Positions 43,131 through 51,083 of a stretch of DNA of 54,931 nucleotides are shown here, in pieces (within the stretch, counting starts at the first letter, position 1; each line of letters starts with the position of its first letter). A program made the translations under genes and the position numbers. The DNA is from Phycisphaerales bacterium (lineage in GTDB: Bacteria; Planctomycetota; Phycisphaerae; Phycisphaerales; UBA1924): NCBI GenBank assembly GCA_022072615.1, contig JAJVHS010000054.1:1-54931 (forward strand), in the 5' to 3' direction. The notes below the pieces were generated by a model. That model had not been told where the DNA came from. It saw only the letters and a list, made by a program, of their open reading frames with translations, and searched no databases.

Positions 43131-43149
43131 CACGGGCGTCCCGCCTGTG
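43131..43149. repeat. Hairpin, CACGGGCG/CGCCTGTG
   Basis: CACGGGCG, loop TCC, CGCCTGTG (one G-U pair), preceded by TCTCGTGG. It is an intergenic palindrome unlike the other hairpin family. Confidence 0.55.
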
Positions 43150-43199
43150 TCCTACCGAGCCTCCTCCGCCCCCACGCTTCAGTCCGCCTCTTCCGCTGT

Positions 43200-43256
43200 T
43201 CGGTGTCCGCTGTCCGCTGCCTTCCCGAATGCCAACTGCCAACTGCCAACTGCCCT
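43200..43256 (-). repeat. Heptanucleotide tandem repeats, locus 5 (two unit types)
   Basis: Two to three CTGTCCG units are followed, after CTTCCCGAA, by TGCCAAC repeated three times plus TGCC. Both arrays have period seven; on the minus strand they read TTGGCAG and CGGACAG, joined by GGGAAGGCAG. No stop codon adjoins this locus. Confidence 0.85.
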
Positions 43257-43350
43257 CTATCATGAATCCGGGCCCGGCATTCCCGAATGAACCGATGAAT
43301 GGGGGATCCCAACCCGAGGGGTCGACCCGCTCCAGAGAGGATCCGCCGGT

Positions 43351-44181
43351 ATGAGTCGAATCGTGATGGCCGTGCTGGTTTCGCCCGTCTTCCTGCGGGT
43401 CTTGCTCGCGGTCACCTTCATCTGGGCCGGCCTGGGCAAGGTCATGCAGAAGATGGAATTCTCGGGTGACGACGCCCGCAGGCTCGCCGAGTGGGGCGTT
43501 GTCGCCGCGCCCGCGACCGACGCCCGGCCCTCTGCGGACCCGCCCGCCACCGCCCCCGCCAAGGACGCCACCACCCCTCCCTCCGACTCAACGCCTGGTG
43601 ACCCGGCCTCGCCCGCCGCCGAGCCCAACACCGCCGACGCTCCGACCGCCGCCGCCCCGCCCGCGACCGCCGACGCGAAGGTCGAACCCGCCGTCGGACC
43701 CGTCAAGGTCTACCCGCTCTACGGCATCGCGCTCGCCATCGATCACGCCGCCACGCCCGCGCCCAACCCCGACGGCTCGCCGGGCATGGCCCTCGTCCCC
43801 GCCAAGGCCGCCGATGGCAAGACCCCGATCATCCTCGCCTGGGCCGCCACCATCACAGAACTCGCCGCCGGCGTCTTCGTCCTCATCGGCTTCCTCACCC
43901 GCCTCAGCGCCTTCAGCCTCGCGTGCGTCATGGCCGTCGCCATGTGGCTCACGCAGATCGGCCCCGCCATCGCCTCGGGCGCCGCCAAGCTCGGCTTCCT
44001 CCCCAACCTCCCCTCCGCGTTCGACCCGGGATACCAGACGCTCCTCCTCCAGTTCATCCTTCTGTGCGCGTCGCTCTCTCTCATGTTCGCCGGTGCGGGC
44101 ATGCTCTCGCTGGACCGTCTCCTCTTCCATCGCTCGCCCACGGTCGTGACCAGGCCCGTCGCCGTCACGCCCGCGGCTTGA
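43351..44181 (+). CDS. DoxX-family membrane protein
   Basis: A 276-residue polytopic membrane protein. The opening helix FLRVLLAVTFIWAGLGKVMQ and the later pair AATITELAAGVFVLIGFLTR and FSLACVMAVAMWLTQIGPAI match the DoxX family, linked to redox/thiol or sulfur metabolism and membrane integrity. A proline/alanine-rich insertion (about residues 48-112) separates the first helix from the rest and is unusual for the family. ATG 43351 is the first in-frame start before the helix. The downstream gene begins seven bases after the stop. Confidence 0.8.
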   Translation: MSRIVMAVLVSPVFLRVLLAVTFIWAGLGKVMQKMEFSGDDARRLAEWGVVAAPATDARPSADPPATAPAKDATTPPSDSTPGDPASPAAEPNTADAPTAAAPPATADAKVEPAVGPVKVYPLYGIALAIDHAATPAPNPDGSPGMALVPAKAADGKTPIILAWAATITELAAGVFVLIGFLTRLSAFSLACVMAVAMWLTQIGPAIASGAAKLGFLPNLPSAFDPGYQTLLLQFILLCASLSLMFAGAGMLSLDRLLFHRSPTVVTRPVAVTPAA

Positions 44182-44187
44182 TGCACG

Positions 44188-45222
44188 ATGCACACGGCCC
44201 CCCTGCTGCGCAAAGCCCTGCCCACCAAGCCACCCCTCGTGGCCTGGGTCTCGCTCGCCGCCTCCGTGCTCCTGCACCTCTCACTGCTCGCGTGGATGGG
44301 CCTCGCCGGCTCCGGGCCGATCTCCGCCGAAGCCGCCGGGCACGAATCCATCCTCAGCTTCACGCTCCCCGCCGAACCGTCCGACTCGGCCGACGTTCCC
44401 GCCGAGCCCGAACCTCAACCCCAGCCCGAACTACAGCCCGACCAGCTCGATCCGCCCCCCGCTCCCCCCGCCGATGAACTCGCCGCGCTCCCGCCCGAGC
44501 CGGCCGTCGACCTCAAGCCAACGCCTCCCCCCGCGCCGCCTCCGCCGCCCGCCGCCAAGCCCGCGCCCGCCTCGCCTCCTCCACGAGCCGCCGCCACCGC
44601 TCCCGCCGATCGCCCGACCGTCTTCGCCGGCGTCCAGGCCCGCCGAGCACTCCGCATCGTCTACGTCGTCGATGCGTCCGGGCCCATGGCATCAAGCATG
44701 GCCTTCGTCAAGGAAGAACTCATGCGATCGATCGGCGCCCTCGGCCCCGATCAGTCGTTCCAGGTCCTCTTCTTCCGCGAAACGCCCGGCAGCGCCGCCG
44801 GCGCCCGAGCATTCGAAGCCTTCGATGCCCGCTCCGCCTCGCCCCAGCTCGCCGCCGCGACGCCCGACGTCAAGAAGCGCCTCCGAGCATGGATGTCCTC
44901 GATCCGCCCCACCGGCCGGTCAAGCCCCCAGCCCGCCCTCGAAGAAGCCATGCGCCTCGGGCCCGACCTGGTCTTCGTTCTCGGCCGACGCATCAAGCGC
45001 ACCAACCTCTCCGACTCCGCGAGCGAAGTCCGCCAGGTGCTCGCCGCGCTCGACCGCCTCAACCCCCAGAATCCCATCAACGGCAAACGCCCCGTCGTCA
45101 TCAAGACCATCCAGTTCCTCGACGACGATCCCTCCGGCCTCTTCCAGGCCATCGCCCAGTCACACGGCGACGGCGCGGGCTCCTACCGCCTCCTCACGCT
45201 CGACCAGTTGCCTAGGCGCTGA
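44188..45222 (+). CDS. Membrane-anchored VWA-like protein with proline-rich linker
   Basis: A 344-residue protein. One transmembrane helix near the N-terminus (VAWVSLAASVLLHLSLLAWM), a long proline/alanine/glutamate-rich linker (about 65-148), then a domain (about 155-340) starting ALRIVYVVDASGPMASSMAF that looks like a von Willebrand A fold. The metal-binding DxSxS motif reads DASGP, so the third ligand serine is replaced and metal binding is doubtful. The overall plan recalls TonB-like spanning proteins with a VWA head. ATG 44188 follows the DoxX stop by six bases, so the two are probably translated from one mRNA. The role is unknown. Confidence 0.72.
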   Translation: MHTAPLLRKALPTKPPLVAWVSLAASVLLHLSLLAWMGLAGSGPISAEAAGHESILSFTLPAEPSDSADVPAEPEPQPQPELQPDQLDPPPAPPADELAALPPEPAVDLKPTPPPAPPPPPAAKPAPASPPPRAAATAPADRPTVFAGVQARRALRIVYVVDASGPMASSMAFVKEELMRSIGALGPDQSFQVLFFRETPGSAAGARAFEAFDARSASPQLAAATPDVKKRLRAWMSSIRPTGRSSPQPALEEAMRLGPDLVFVLGRRIKRTNLSDSASEVRQVLAALDRLNPQNPINGKRPVVIKTIQFLDDDPSGLFQAIAQSHGDGAGSYRLLTLDQLPRR

Positions 45223-45617
45223 CAAGACAACCCGAGCCCCTTACGCGAGCGTGAAACTCCGGTGCCACCTGCCGTGCACGTATCACCGGGGGGAGAGCAG
45301 CGCCAACGACAACCGCAGGCTGGTGTCGGCACGCGGCCGGCGCCACCGCCGATGTGGACTGAGCAAGACAGGACTCTGCCGGTATCGCGAGAGCGACAAC
45401 GAGAAGTTGTGACTGACGGATGACTTGATTCCGGAACGCGATGGCCGTGATGGTTGGCGAGTCTATCTCGGCGCCCATGCAGATTCAGACCAAATTGGTC
45501 TGATTTGAACCTGCACACGGCCAATAATGCCGAGTTCTCCCTTTGACGTCTCGGTAGCGTGCGGCGCCGCTCTGTCGTTCCCGCCGGCTTCGACCACCGC
45601 CACCTGAAAGGCGATCC
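45223..45617 (+). other. Intergenic region upstream of the DUF1254 gene
   Basis: No gene is supported here. Composition is closer to balanced than elsewhere, and a perfect palindrome lies at 45485-45503. AAAGG precedes ATG 45618. Confidence 0.4.
45485..45503. promoter_or_regulatory. 19-base palindrome, operator-like
   Basis: TCAGACCAA-A-TTGGTCTGA is a perfect inverted repeat 115 bases before ATG 45618. The AT-rich centre and length suit a dimeric repressor such as a GntR-, TetR- or MarR-type protein, but no regulator gene is adjacent. Confidence 0.55.
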
Positions 45618-47132
45618 ATGAGCATTCCGAAGTGCCTCTTGCACGTTGCAGCCCTCATCGGTTGCCTGATGTTGCTTTCATGCGCCCACGCCCAGACCGA
45701 ATCACAGCTCAAGATGACGACCCAGACTCCGCCCGGGATCGCGATGCCCGACACGCTGGAGACGCGTCTGGGCACGCTCAGGTTCTTCGATGGCTTCCCG
45801 GACGACGCCAGTGTCGAGAAGCTGTATGACAACCTCGACTTCCAGCGTGCCGTGCAGGCCTATCTGCTCGGCCTGGCTCCCGTGAACCAGCTCGCCAATC
45901 GCAAGGGCATGCTCGAGGTGGGGCCCGTGAACACGACCGTGCCCATCTTCGAAACGATGATGAACGCGCGGTCGATCTTCCTGACCCCCAACAACAACAC
46001 GCCCTACACCTGGTTCTGGCTCGACCTGCGCTCCGGCCCGCTCGTGCTCGAAGTTCCGCCAAAGGTGCTCGGGCTGATCGACGACATGTGGTATCAGTTC
46101 GTGACCGACCTTGGAATGGTGGGACCGGACAAGGGCGCGGGCGGCAAGTACCTGCTGCTCCCGCCCGGCTATCAAGGCCAGATCCCGCCCGGATACTTCG
46201 TGGTCAAGTGCGCCACGAACAGCATCTGGGCCGCGTGGCGCACGTTCCTGGAGAACGGCGATCCCAAGCCGGGCGTGGATAGGGTCAAGAAATTCACCAG
46301 GATCTACCCGTTGTCGCAGGCGGGCAACCCCCCGACGCTGAACTTCGTGGACGTGTCCGGCCGCGACTTCTGCACGGTCGGCCCAGCGGGGTACCCGTTC
46401 TGGGAGTACCTCAACCAGGTGGTTCAGGAAGAGCCGACAGAATCGGTGAGCCCGGTGACCCTCGGGTTCTGGGCGTCGATCGGTATCGAGAAGGGCAAGC
46501 CTTTCGCGCCCGATGCCCGGATGAAGCGGATCCTGACCGAGGCCGCGGAAGTGGGTGACGCGACCGCACGGGCCATGACGTACCGCATGCGCCTCAAGGA
46601 AGCCTACTTCTATCCGGACAGCGCGTGGCGCAGCGGGTTCCTCGGTGGGTACGAGTTCACAAACCAGGGTGCGCTGATCCTCGACGCGCACGCATCGTTC
46701 TTCTTCTACGCGACCGGTGTGACCCCGGCCATGGATTCCAGGACGGTTGGCGAGGGCTCGCAGTACATGGCGGCCTTCGTTGATTCCAAAGGAAATCCGC
46801 TCGACGGCGGCAGGAACTACAAGCTTCGCCTTCCTCCAAACATCCCGGTTGCGAACTTCTGGTCCGTCATCCTGTATGACAATCAGACGCGTTCCATGCT
46901 CCAGACCGATCAGCACTGGCCGGCCGTCAGCAGCCAGACCAAGGGCCTCCAGGTCAACCCCGACACCTCGGTCGACATCTACTTCGGGCCGCGTGCGCCG
47001 GCCGGCAAGGAGAGCAACTGGGTGCAGACCATTCCCGGCAAAGGCTGGAACACACTGCTGCGCCTGTACGGCCCGTTGCAGCCGTGGTTCGACAAGACCT
47101 GGCGACCCGGCGAGATCGAGCTCGTGAACTGA
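45618..47132 (+). CDS. DUF1254/DUF1214 domain exported protein
   Basis: A 504-residue protein with a signal peptide (HVAALIGCLMLLSCAHAQ). The DUF1254 region (about 55-190: FQRAVQAYLLGLAPVNQLAN, NNNTPYTWFWLDLRSGPLVL, DDMWYQFVTDLGMVGPDKG) and DUF1214 region (about 380-490: DGGRNYKLRLPPNIPVANFW and NWVQTIPGKGWNTLLRLYGP) are in the usual order. Biochemical function is not established. The cysteine in LLSCAHAQ could make it a lipoprotein. AAAGG lies before ATG 45618. Codon usage is less GC-biased than in the neighbours, consistent with acquisition from elsewhere, and an operator-like palindrome precedes it. Confidence 0.9.
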   Translation: MSIPKCLLHVAALIGCLMLLSCAHAQTESQLKMTTQTPPGIAMPDTLETRLGTLRFFDGFPDDASVEKLYDNLDFQRAVQAYLLGLAPVNQLANRKGMLEVGPVNTTVPIFETMMNARSIFLTPNNNTPYTWFWLDLRSGPLVLEVPPKVLGLIDDMWYQFVTDLGMVGPDKGAGGKYLLLPPGYQGQIPPGYFVVKCATNSIWAAWRTFLENGDPKPGVDRVKKFTRIYPLSQAGNPPTLNFVDVSGRDFCTVGPAGYPFWEYLNQVVQEEPTESVSPVTLGFWASIGIEKGKPFAPDARMKRILTEAAEVGDATARAMTYRMRLKEAYFYPDSAWRSGFLGGYEFTNQGALILDAHASFFFYATGVTPAMDSRTVGEGSQYMAAFVDSKGNPLDGGRNYKLRLPPNIPVANFWSVILYDNQTRSMLQTDQHWPAVSSQTKGLQVNPDTSVDIYFGPRAPAGKESNWVQTIPGKGWNTLLRLYGPLQPWFDKTWRPGEIELVN

Positions 47133-47171
47133 CGGAGACCGCTGCTACCGGAGTTGACTCGAGGCGTGCCA

Positions 47172-47285
47172 CCGCACCGCGGCGACAGATCACCCTCGCG
47201 TGCCCCATCGCCGCGAACATCGATCGCGCGAAAGTGCGGACGGACGGGCAACACGGTGTACGTCCGGCCCCAAGGCAACCCAAGC
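47172..47285 (+). repeat. 114-bp duplicated segment, copy A
   Basis: It aligns without gaps to 47561-47674. Both start CCGCACCGCGGCGACAGAT and end near GCAACCCNAGCA, with blocks such as ATCGCCGCGAACATCGA conserved. Identity is roughly 80 percent by eye. Confidence 0.7.
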
Positions 47286-47330
47286 ATGCCACCCGCTGCG
47301 GTGTTGGGCCGCTGAAAGCGGCCTGTGTTG

Positions 47331-47358
47331 GTTGCCAGCGGCGAAGCCGCTGGTGAGC
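47331..47358. repeat. GC-rich hairpin, second copy of the GGTTGCCAG family
   Basis: GTTGCCAGCGGC-GAA-GCCGCTGG followed by TGAGC. It shares its flanks with the hairpin at 42982-43001. Confidence 0.65.
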
Positions 47359-47560
47359 GAGCCGCCTTCCGGGCCGGCCCTTGTCCGCTCGCCCGTGAAA
47401 CGGGCGAACGAGCCCGACAGTCGCGCATCGTTGCTCCATGAGGTTGTCGAGGGCGTGTGAGAAGCCCTCCCCCTCATCCGACTTCCTCAGCCGCGAAGCG
47501 GCAACAGACGCAAGCCTGGGGCGCCAGCCCCAGGATACCGAGCCCCCATCAACCACCCAG

Positions 47561-47674
47561 CCGCACCGCGGCGACAGATTACCCGAGCGTGAGCAATCGC
47601 CGCGAACATCGACCGCGCGGGAACGCGGACGTACGGGTAGCACGGTGCACGTCCGGTCTCACAGCAACCCGAGC
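47561..47674 (+). repeat. 114-bp duplicated segment, copy B
   Basis: The second copy of the segment at 47172-47285, same orientation, 389 bases away. Confidence 0.7.
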
Positions 47675-47850
47675 ACGCGACCTGAATCAATCAGGCTCGA
47701 GCATCGGCTCGACTGGTACTTGTCGGTGGTGCCTCGCCCCGAGCCGCGCAGAAGGCGACATGTCGCCGGCGTTCCTGGTGAACGCGCGGCGAACGCAATT
47801 CATCGCGACTCGCTTGACACCCATTCCGGAGCGACTTGACACTCCCGCTC

Positions 47851-47979
47851 CGCTGTCCGCTGTCCGCTGTCCGCTGTCCGCTGTCCGCTGTCCGCTGTCC
47901 GCTGTCCGCTGTCCGCTGTCCGCTGTCCGCTGTCCGCTGTCCGCTGTCCGCTGTCCGCTGTCCGCTGTCCGCTGTCCGC
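47851..47979 (-). repeat. Heptanucleotide tandem repeat array, locus 6
   Basis: About 18 perfect CTGTCCG units on the plus strand. On the minus strand (CGGACAG) the array starts seven bases after the TGA stop of the gene at 47986. It is the longest uniform array in the window. Confidence 0.95.
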
Positions 47980-47985
47980 ATCCCC

Positions 47986-49038
47986 TCACGCCAGCGGATC
48001 CGGGCGGAACAGCTTCGTGTCCAGCGCCCACTGCTTCTCCGTGAAGTTCCCGCCGTTCTCAAGCGCGGGCGATCCCTCCGGCCGCGACGCCGCCAGCGCC
48101 ATCGTCGTCTTCGCATCCAGATTGTCGAGCTGCGCCACCAGGATCGCCTCCGGCGTCGCCGGGATCTTCGCCGCCCCGAACTCCGGCTGCGAATGGTGCG
48201 ACAGGATGATGTGCTGCAGCACCGTCAGAGTCCCCGGGGGCAGCCGCTGACCCGTCTCGCGGATCATCTGCTGCACCTTGTCGTGCAGCATGATCGCCCC
48301 CTCCACGATGTGCCCGATCAGTTCGCCCCGGTCCGTGTACGCGAACGCACGGTCGTACACCAGCTCCCGCGTCTTGCCAAGGTCGTGCAGGAACAGCCCC
48401 ACGAGCACAAGATCCCTGTTGATGTGCGGGTACAGCGGGCACACCAGCGACGCCAGCTTGCACAGCGTCAGCGTGTGCTCCAGCAGACCACCCAGGTACG
48501 CGTGGTGCATGCTCTTGGCCGCCGGGCACTGCCGGAAGTTCGCCATCAGCGCCGCGTCCGACAGGTACGTCTGCACCAGCGCCTTCATCGACGGGTGCTG
48601 CACCGTCTCCAAGAGACCCGTCAATTCCGCCCACATCTCCTCCACCGGCCGCTTCGAGCACGGCAGCAGGTCCTGCATCTCCTCCGGCGTCGGGTCCGCC
48701 GCGTCGATCGAATGGATGATCAACTGCAGCTCGCCCTGGTACGGCTGCGTCTCGCCCTCCAAGTACACGAACCCGTCCGTCGGCAGCCGCCGGAACGTCG
48801 CCTCGTCCACCGACCACATCCTCGCCGGCATCTCCCCCGACTTGTCCCCGATGATGCACCGCAGGTACGGCTTGTCCTGCCGGGTCTTGCCCATCTGCGC
48901 GTTGGACACCGCGAACAGCCCGCGCACCCGCTCGGCCGGTCCGTATTCACGTAAGAACCGCCGCGCCGGGCCGGCGCCACCGGTCTTTGTCACCGCCACC
49001 GTCGTGATTTCAACGGACGTCGTCGTGGGTTCGGGCAT
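47986..49038 (-). CDS. OB-fold/HD-domain 3'-5' exoribonuclease-like protein (YhaM type)
   Basis: A 350-residue protein. An OB-fold segment (about 35-115: RVRGLFAVSNAQMGKTRQDK, then FVYLEGETQPYQGELQLIIH) precedes an HD domain with histidine motifs HHAYLGGLLEHT and LFLHDLGKTREL and the later LQHIILSHHSQPEFG. This order matches YhaM/CMP-binding-factor proteins, which degrade RNA and single-stranded DNA from the 3' end. The N-terminal 22 residues are variable. TATGAT lies five bases before ATG 49038 with no ribosome-binding site, another possible leaderless start. The heptamer array starts right after its stop. Confidence 0.88.
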   Translation of the reverse strand: MPEPTTTSVEITTVAVTKTGGAGPARRFLREYGPAERVRGLFAVSNAQMGKTRQDKPYLRCIIGDKSGEMPARMWSVDEATFRRLPTDGFVYLEGETQPYQGELQLIIHSIDAADPTPEEMQDLLPCSKRPVEEMWAELTGLLETVQHPSMKALVQTYLSDAALMANFRQCPAAKSMHHAYLGGLLEHTLTLCKLASLVCPLYPHINRDLVLVGLFLHDLGKTRELVYDRAFAYTDRGELIGHIVEGAIMLHDKVQQMIRETGQRLPPGTLTVLQHIILSHHSQPEFGAAKIPATPEAILVAQLDNLDAKTTMALAASRPEGSPALENGGNFTEKQWALDTKLFRPDPLA

Positions 49039-49215
49039 ACGCGATCATAGGAACTGTCAATACAGCCCCCGAGGTCGCCAGCATGCTCCCCCGCCGACCG
49101 CCACCCGGCCACGTCACCCTGAAACGCCCTTCAGGTCGAGGAATCTAAAAGAGTGATCCAAAGATCACCGCCCGGCACGCTCCGGGACGTACTGTGGACC
49201 GACGAGGAGTTCCCC

Positions 49216-49563
49216 GTGCAAACGAGCAGCCCGAACATCATTCACCCGACCGCCGACACCTTCGACCGCGAGGTCGGCGGCTCCGCCGAGCCCGTCCTGG
49301 TGGATTTTTGGGCTCCCTGGTGCCCGCCCTGCCTCGCCCTCAAGCCCATCGTCCAGAAGCTCGCGACCGAGCTCGTCGGCAAGGCCAAAATCGCCTTCGT
49401 GAACGTCGATGAGCAGCCCGAGCTGGCCCAGCGCTTCGGCATCCAGAGCATCCCGGCCCTCTTCATCGTGCATCACGGGGCCGTCGTCGATTCCTTCCTC
49501 GGATACCTGCCCCGCGAAGCCCTGCTCGCCAAGCTCCAGCCGCACCTCGCAAGCGACCGATAA
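49216..49563 (+). CDS. Thioredoxin with WCPPC active site
   Basis: A 115-residue thioredoxin-fold protein. The core is VLVDFWAPWCPPCLALKPIV with Cys36 and Cys39, followed by AFVNVDEQPELAQRFGIQSI, cis-Pro in SIPALFIVHHGAVV and the closing helix. The usual Gly of WCGPC is a Pro, which occurs in some thioredoxins and membrane-tethered relatives and may shift the redox potential. GTG 49216 is preferred because GAGGAG lies seven bases upstream; an upstream GTG at 49153 lacks a site. It stands alone, without an adjacent reductase. Confidence 0.9.
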   Translation: MQTSSPNIIHPTADTFDREVGGSAEPVLVDFWAPWCPPCLALKPIVQKLATELVGKAKIAFVNVDEQPELAQRFGIQSIPALFIVHHGAVVDSFLGYLPREALLAKLQPHLASDR

Positions 49564-49804
49564 CCACACGCCGCGGCGATGCCTCGTAGAGCGTTTTCCT
49601 CTCTTGACTTAGGCTCGCGCCGGGCATGTTTCGCACACCGCTGGCCGGCCCCCCGTTGAGGCGTTCGCCCGTGCCTCAAGTCCATGAAAACAAATGGCTT
49701 AGATCAATTGTCAGGGAAGTGTAAAGCCGGTTTTCCACAATTGGTCAACAGAGTCGGTGTGGAAGTTGACGCCCGGGTCCAAATACACTCGCCGCCCCCG
49801 TTGT
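49564..49804. other. Intergenic region, convergent thioredoxin and Rieske genes
   Basis: No gene is seen. The 49680-49760 stretch is clearly lower in GC than its surroundings; a single TTTTCCACA (49731-49739) resembles a DnaA box, but one copy is not an origin. Confidence 0.35.
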
Positions 49805-50962
49805 TCACCCCGGCCGACTGATCGCCTCGACCAGAAGCCGGTGGAAGTGATGGACTCCCTGCTCCCGCGTCGGCGAGTACCGGCCCCGCTCATACAGCAG
49901 CGACCGCGTTCCCCGGTGAACCGACTCCACGACCGCCTCGTCCTCGCGCTCCACGCGGTCGAGCCCGGCCCCCGCCCCCCGATCCAGCCGCGACGAATCC
50001 CATACATAGGTAAGGAATGACACCTTGGTCAGGTTCACCGCGACCGGGCGGACCACGTTCACCGACAGTCCCCACGGGTAGAAGTTGAACATCGTGTTGG
50101 GGAACAGCCAGTAGTAGTACGCCGCGATGTTCCTCCCAAAGTCCGGGCTCCTGCTCGGCAGGTTAAACACGTCCTCGCCGCCCGACGCCACCCCGAGCTG
50201 CAGATTGCTGTAGCGGTACAGCTCGGTCGTGTAGCTGCCGTAATCCAGCGCCGCGTTCAGCGACGCGTGCACGAACGGGATATGGAACCCCTCGAGGTAG
50301 TTGTCGCAGTAGAGCGCCCAGTTCGCCCGCACCAGGTAGTCACGGCTCCGGGCCTGATCGAACGTGAACTCATCGAACGGCATCCACCCGACGCGGCGTT
50401 CCATCTCTCCCACCAGCTCCCCGAGCCCCATCGCCGGCCGCAGCGACGCGAACAGGAATCGCCCCAGCCCCGTCGTCGGCCCGGGCAGATCGATCGATGC
50501 CGTGTGCGGGAACGTCCCCAGCGGCACGCGCGGCAGGTGGTCCGCCTCCGAAGGGAACCCGACGACGTCCTTGAACTCCGGCATGGAACGGCACGTCCCG
50601 TCCAGATCAAACCGCCGTCCGTGGTAGCGGCACGTGATCGTCCTCTCGTGCCCCCCGTGCTCGATCAGCGTCGTCCCCCGGTGCGTGCACACGTTCGACA
50701 GGCAGTGCACCCGGTCCGAAAGGTCCCGCGTCAGGAGCAGCGGCTGGTCGAGCGAACCCTCCAGCCAGGTGAACGGGTGGACCTGCGTCGGCGTGCGGAC
50801 CAGCGAGCTGTCGCCGACAAACTGCCACGAACGAAGGAAGACCCGGTCGAGGATGGTCCGATAGAACGTCTCGTCGCTGTACACCTTCGCCGGCAGCGTG
50901 CTCGCCCGGCCGATGTCGGGGTCGATCGTCAGGTCCGCATCGATCGGCGGGCGGCGTGTCAT
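49805..50962 (-). CDS. Rieske-type aromatic-ring-hydroxylating oxygenase, alpha subunit
   Basis: A 385-residue oxygenase subunit. Rieske ligands are Cys92 and His94 (NVCTHRG) and Cys111 and His114 (ITCRYHGRRF). The mononuclear iron site is visible in CDNYLEGFHIPFVHASL, with His227 and His232. The single-polypeptide plan fits RHO-type oxygenases that act on quaternary amines or aromatic compounds with a separate reductase. No reductase or ferredoxin gene is adjacent. ATG 50962 is eight bases after GGGA. The gene diverges from the SpoIIE-type phosphatase. Confidence 0.92.
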   Translation of the reverse strand: MTRRPPIDADLTIDPDIGRASTLPAKVYSDETFYRTILDRVFLRSWQFVGDSSLVRTPTQVHPFTWLEGSLDQPLLLTRDLSDRVHCLSNVCTHRGTTLIEHGGHERTITCRYHGRRFDLDGTCRSMPEFKDVVGFPSEADHLPRVPLGTFPHTASIDLPGPTTGLGRFLFASLRPAMGLGELVGEMERRVGWMPFDEFTFDQARSRDYLVRANWALYCDNYLEGFHIPFVHASLNAALDYGSYTTELYRYSNLQLGVASGGEDVFNLPSRSPDFGRNIAAYYYWLFPNTMFNFYPWGLSVNVVRPVAVNLTKVSFLTYVWDSSRLDRGAGAGLDRVEREDEAVVESVHRGTRSLLYERGRYSPTREQGVHHFHRLLVEAISRPG

Positions 50963-51083
50963 GCGAGGGTTCCCGGGGGTTGCGGCGGTCGTAATCCTGT
51001 ATCATTGGCCCTGCTCGGGCGGACGGGCCGCTCGGAACGTCACGCCCCGAGCATCCACACAGCACTCCCGCGGCCGCAAGTCC

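Larger units (their letters stand above)
42785..43350. other. Intergenic region with several repeat elements
   Basis: No gene is supported in these 566 bases. It holds a 9-bp hairpin (42982-43001), a second hairpin (43131-43149) and period-7 arrays (43200-43256). Short peptides such as VGHRRDARATR that appear in translation are typical of hairpin repeats, not of genes. Confidence 0.5.
47133..47985. other. Long intergenic repeat region
   Basis: No gene is supported in these 853 bases. It contains two diverged copies of a 114-bp segment (47172-47285 and 47561-47674), a hairpin (47331-47358), another hairpin CCTGGGGC-GCCA-GCCCCAGG near 47516, and a long heptamer array (47851-47979). Confidence 0.6.

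Noticed and set aside
49731..49739. A single TTTTCCACA resembling a DnaA box in a lower-GC intergenic region
   Set aside because: One box with no cluster, no dnaA or dnaN gene and no AT-rich unwinding element is not evidence for an origin.
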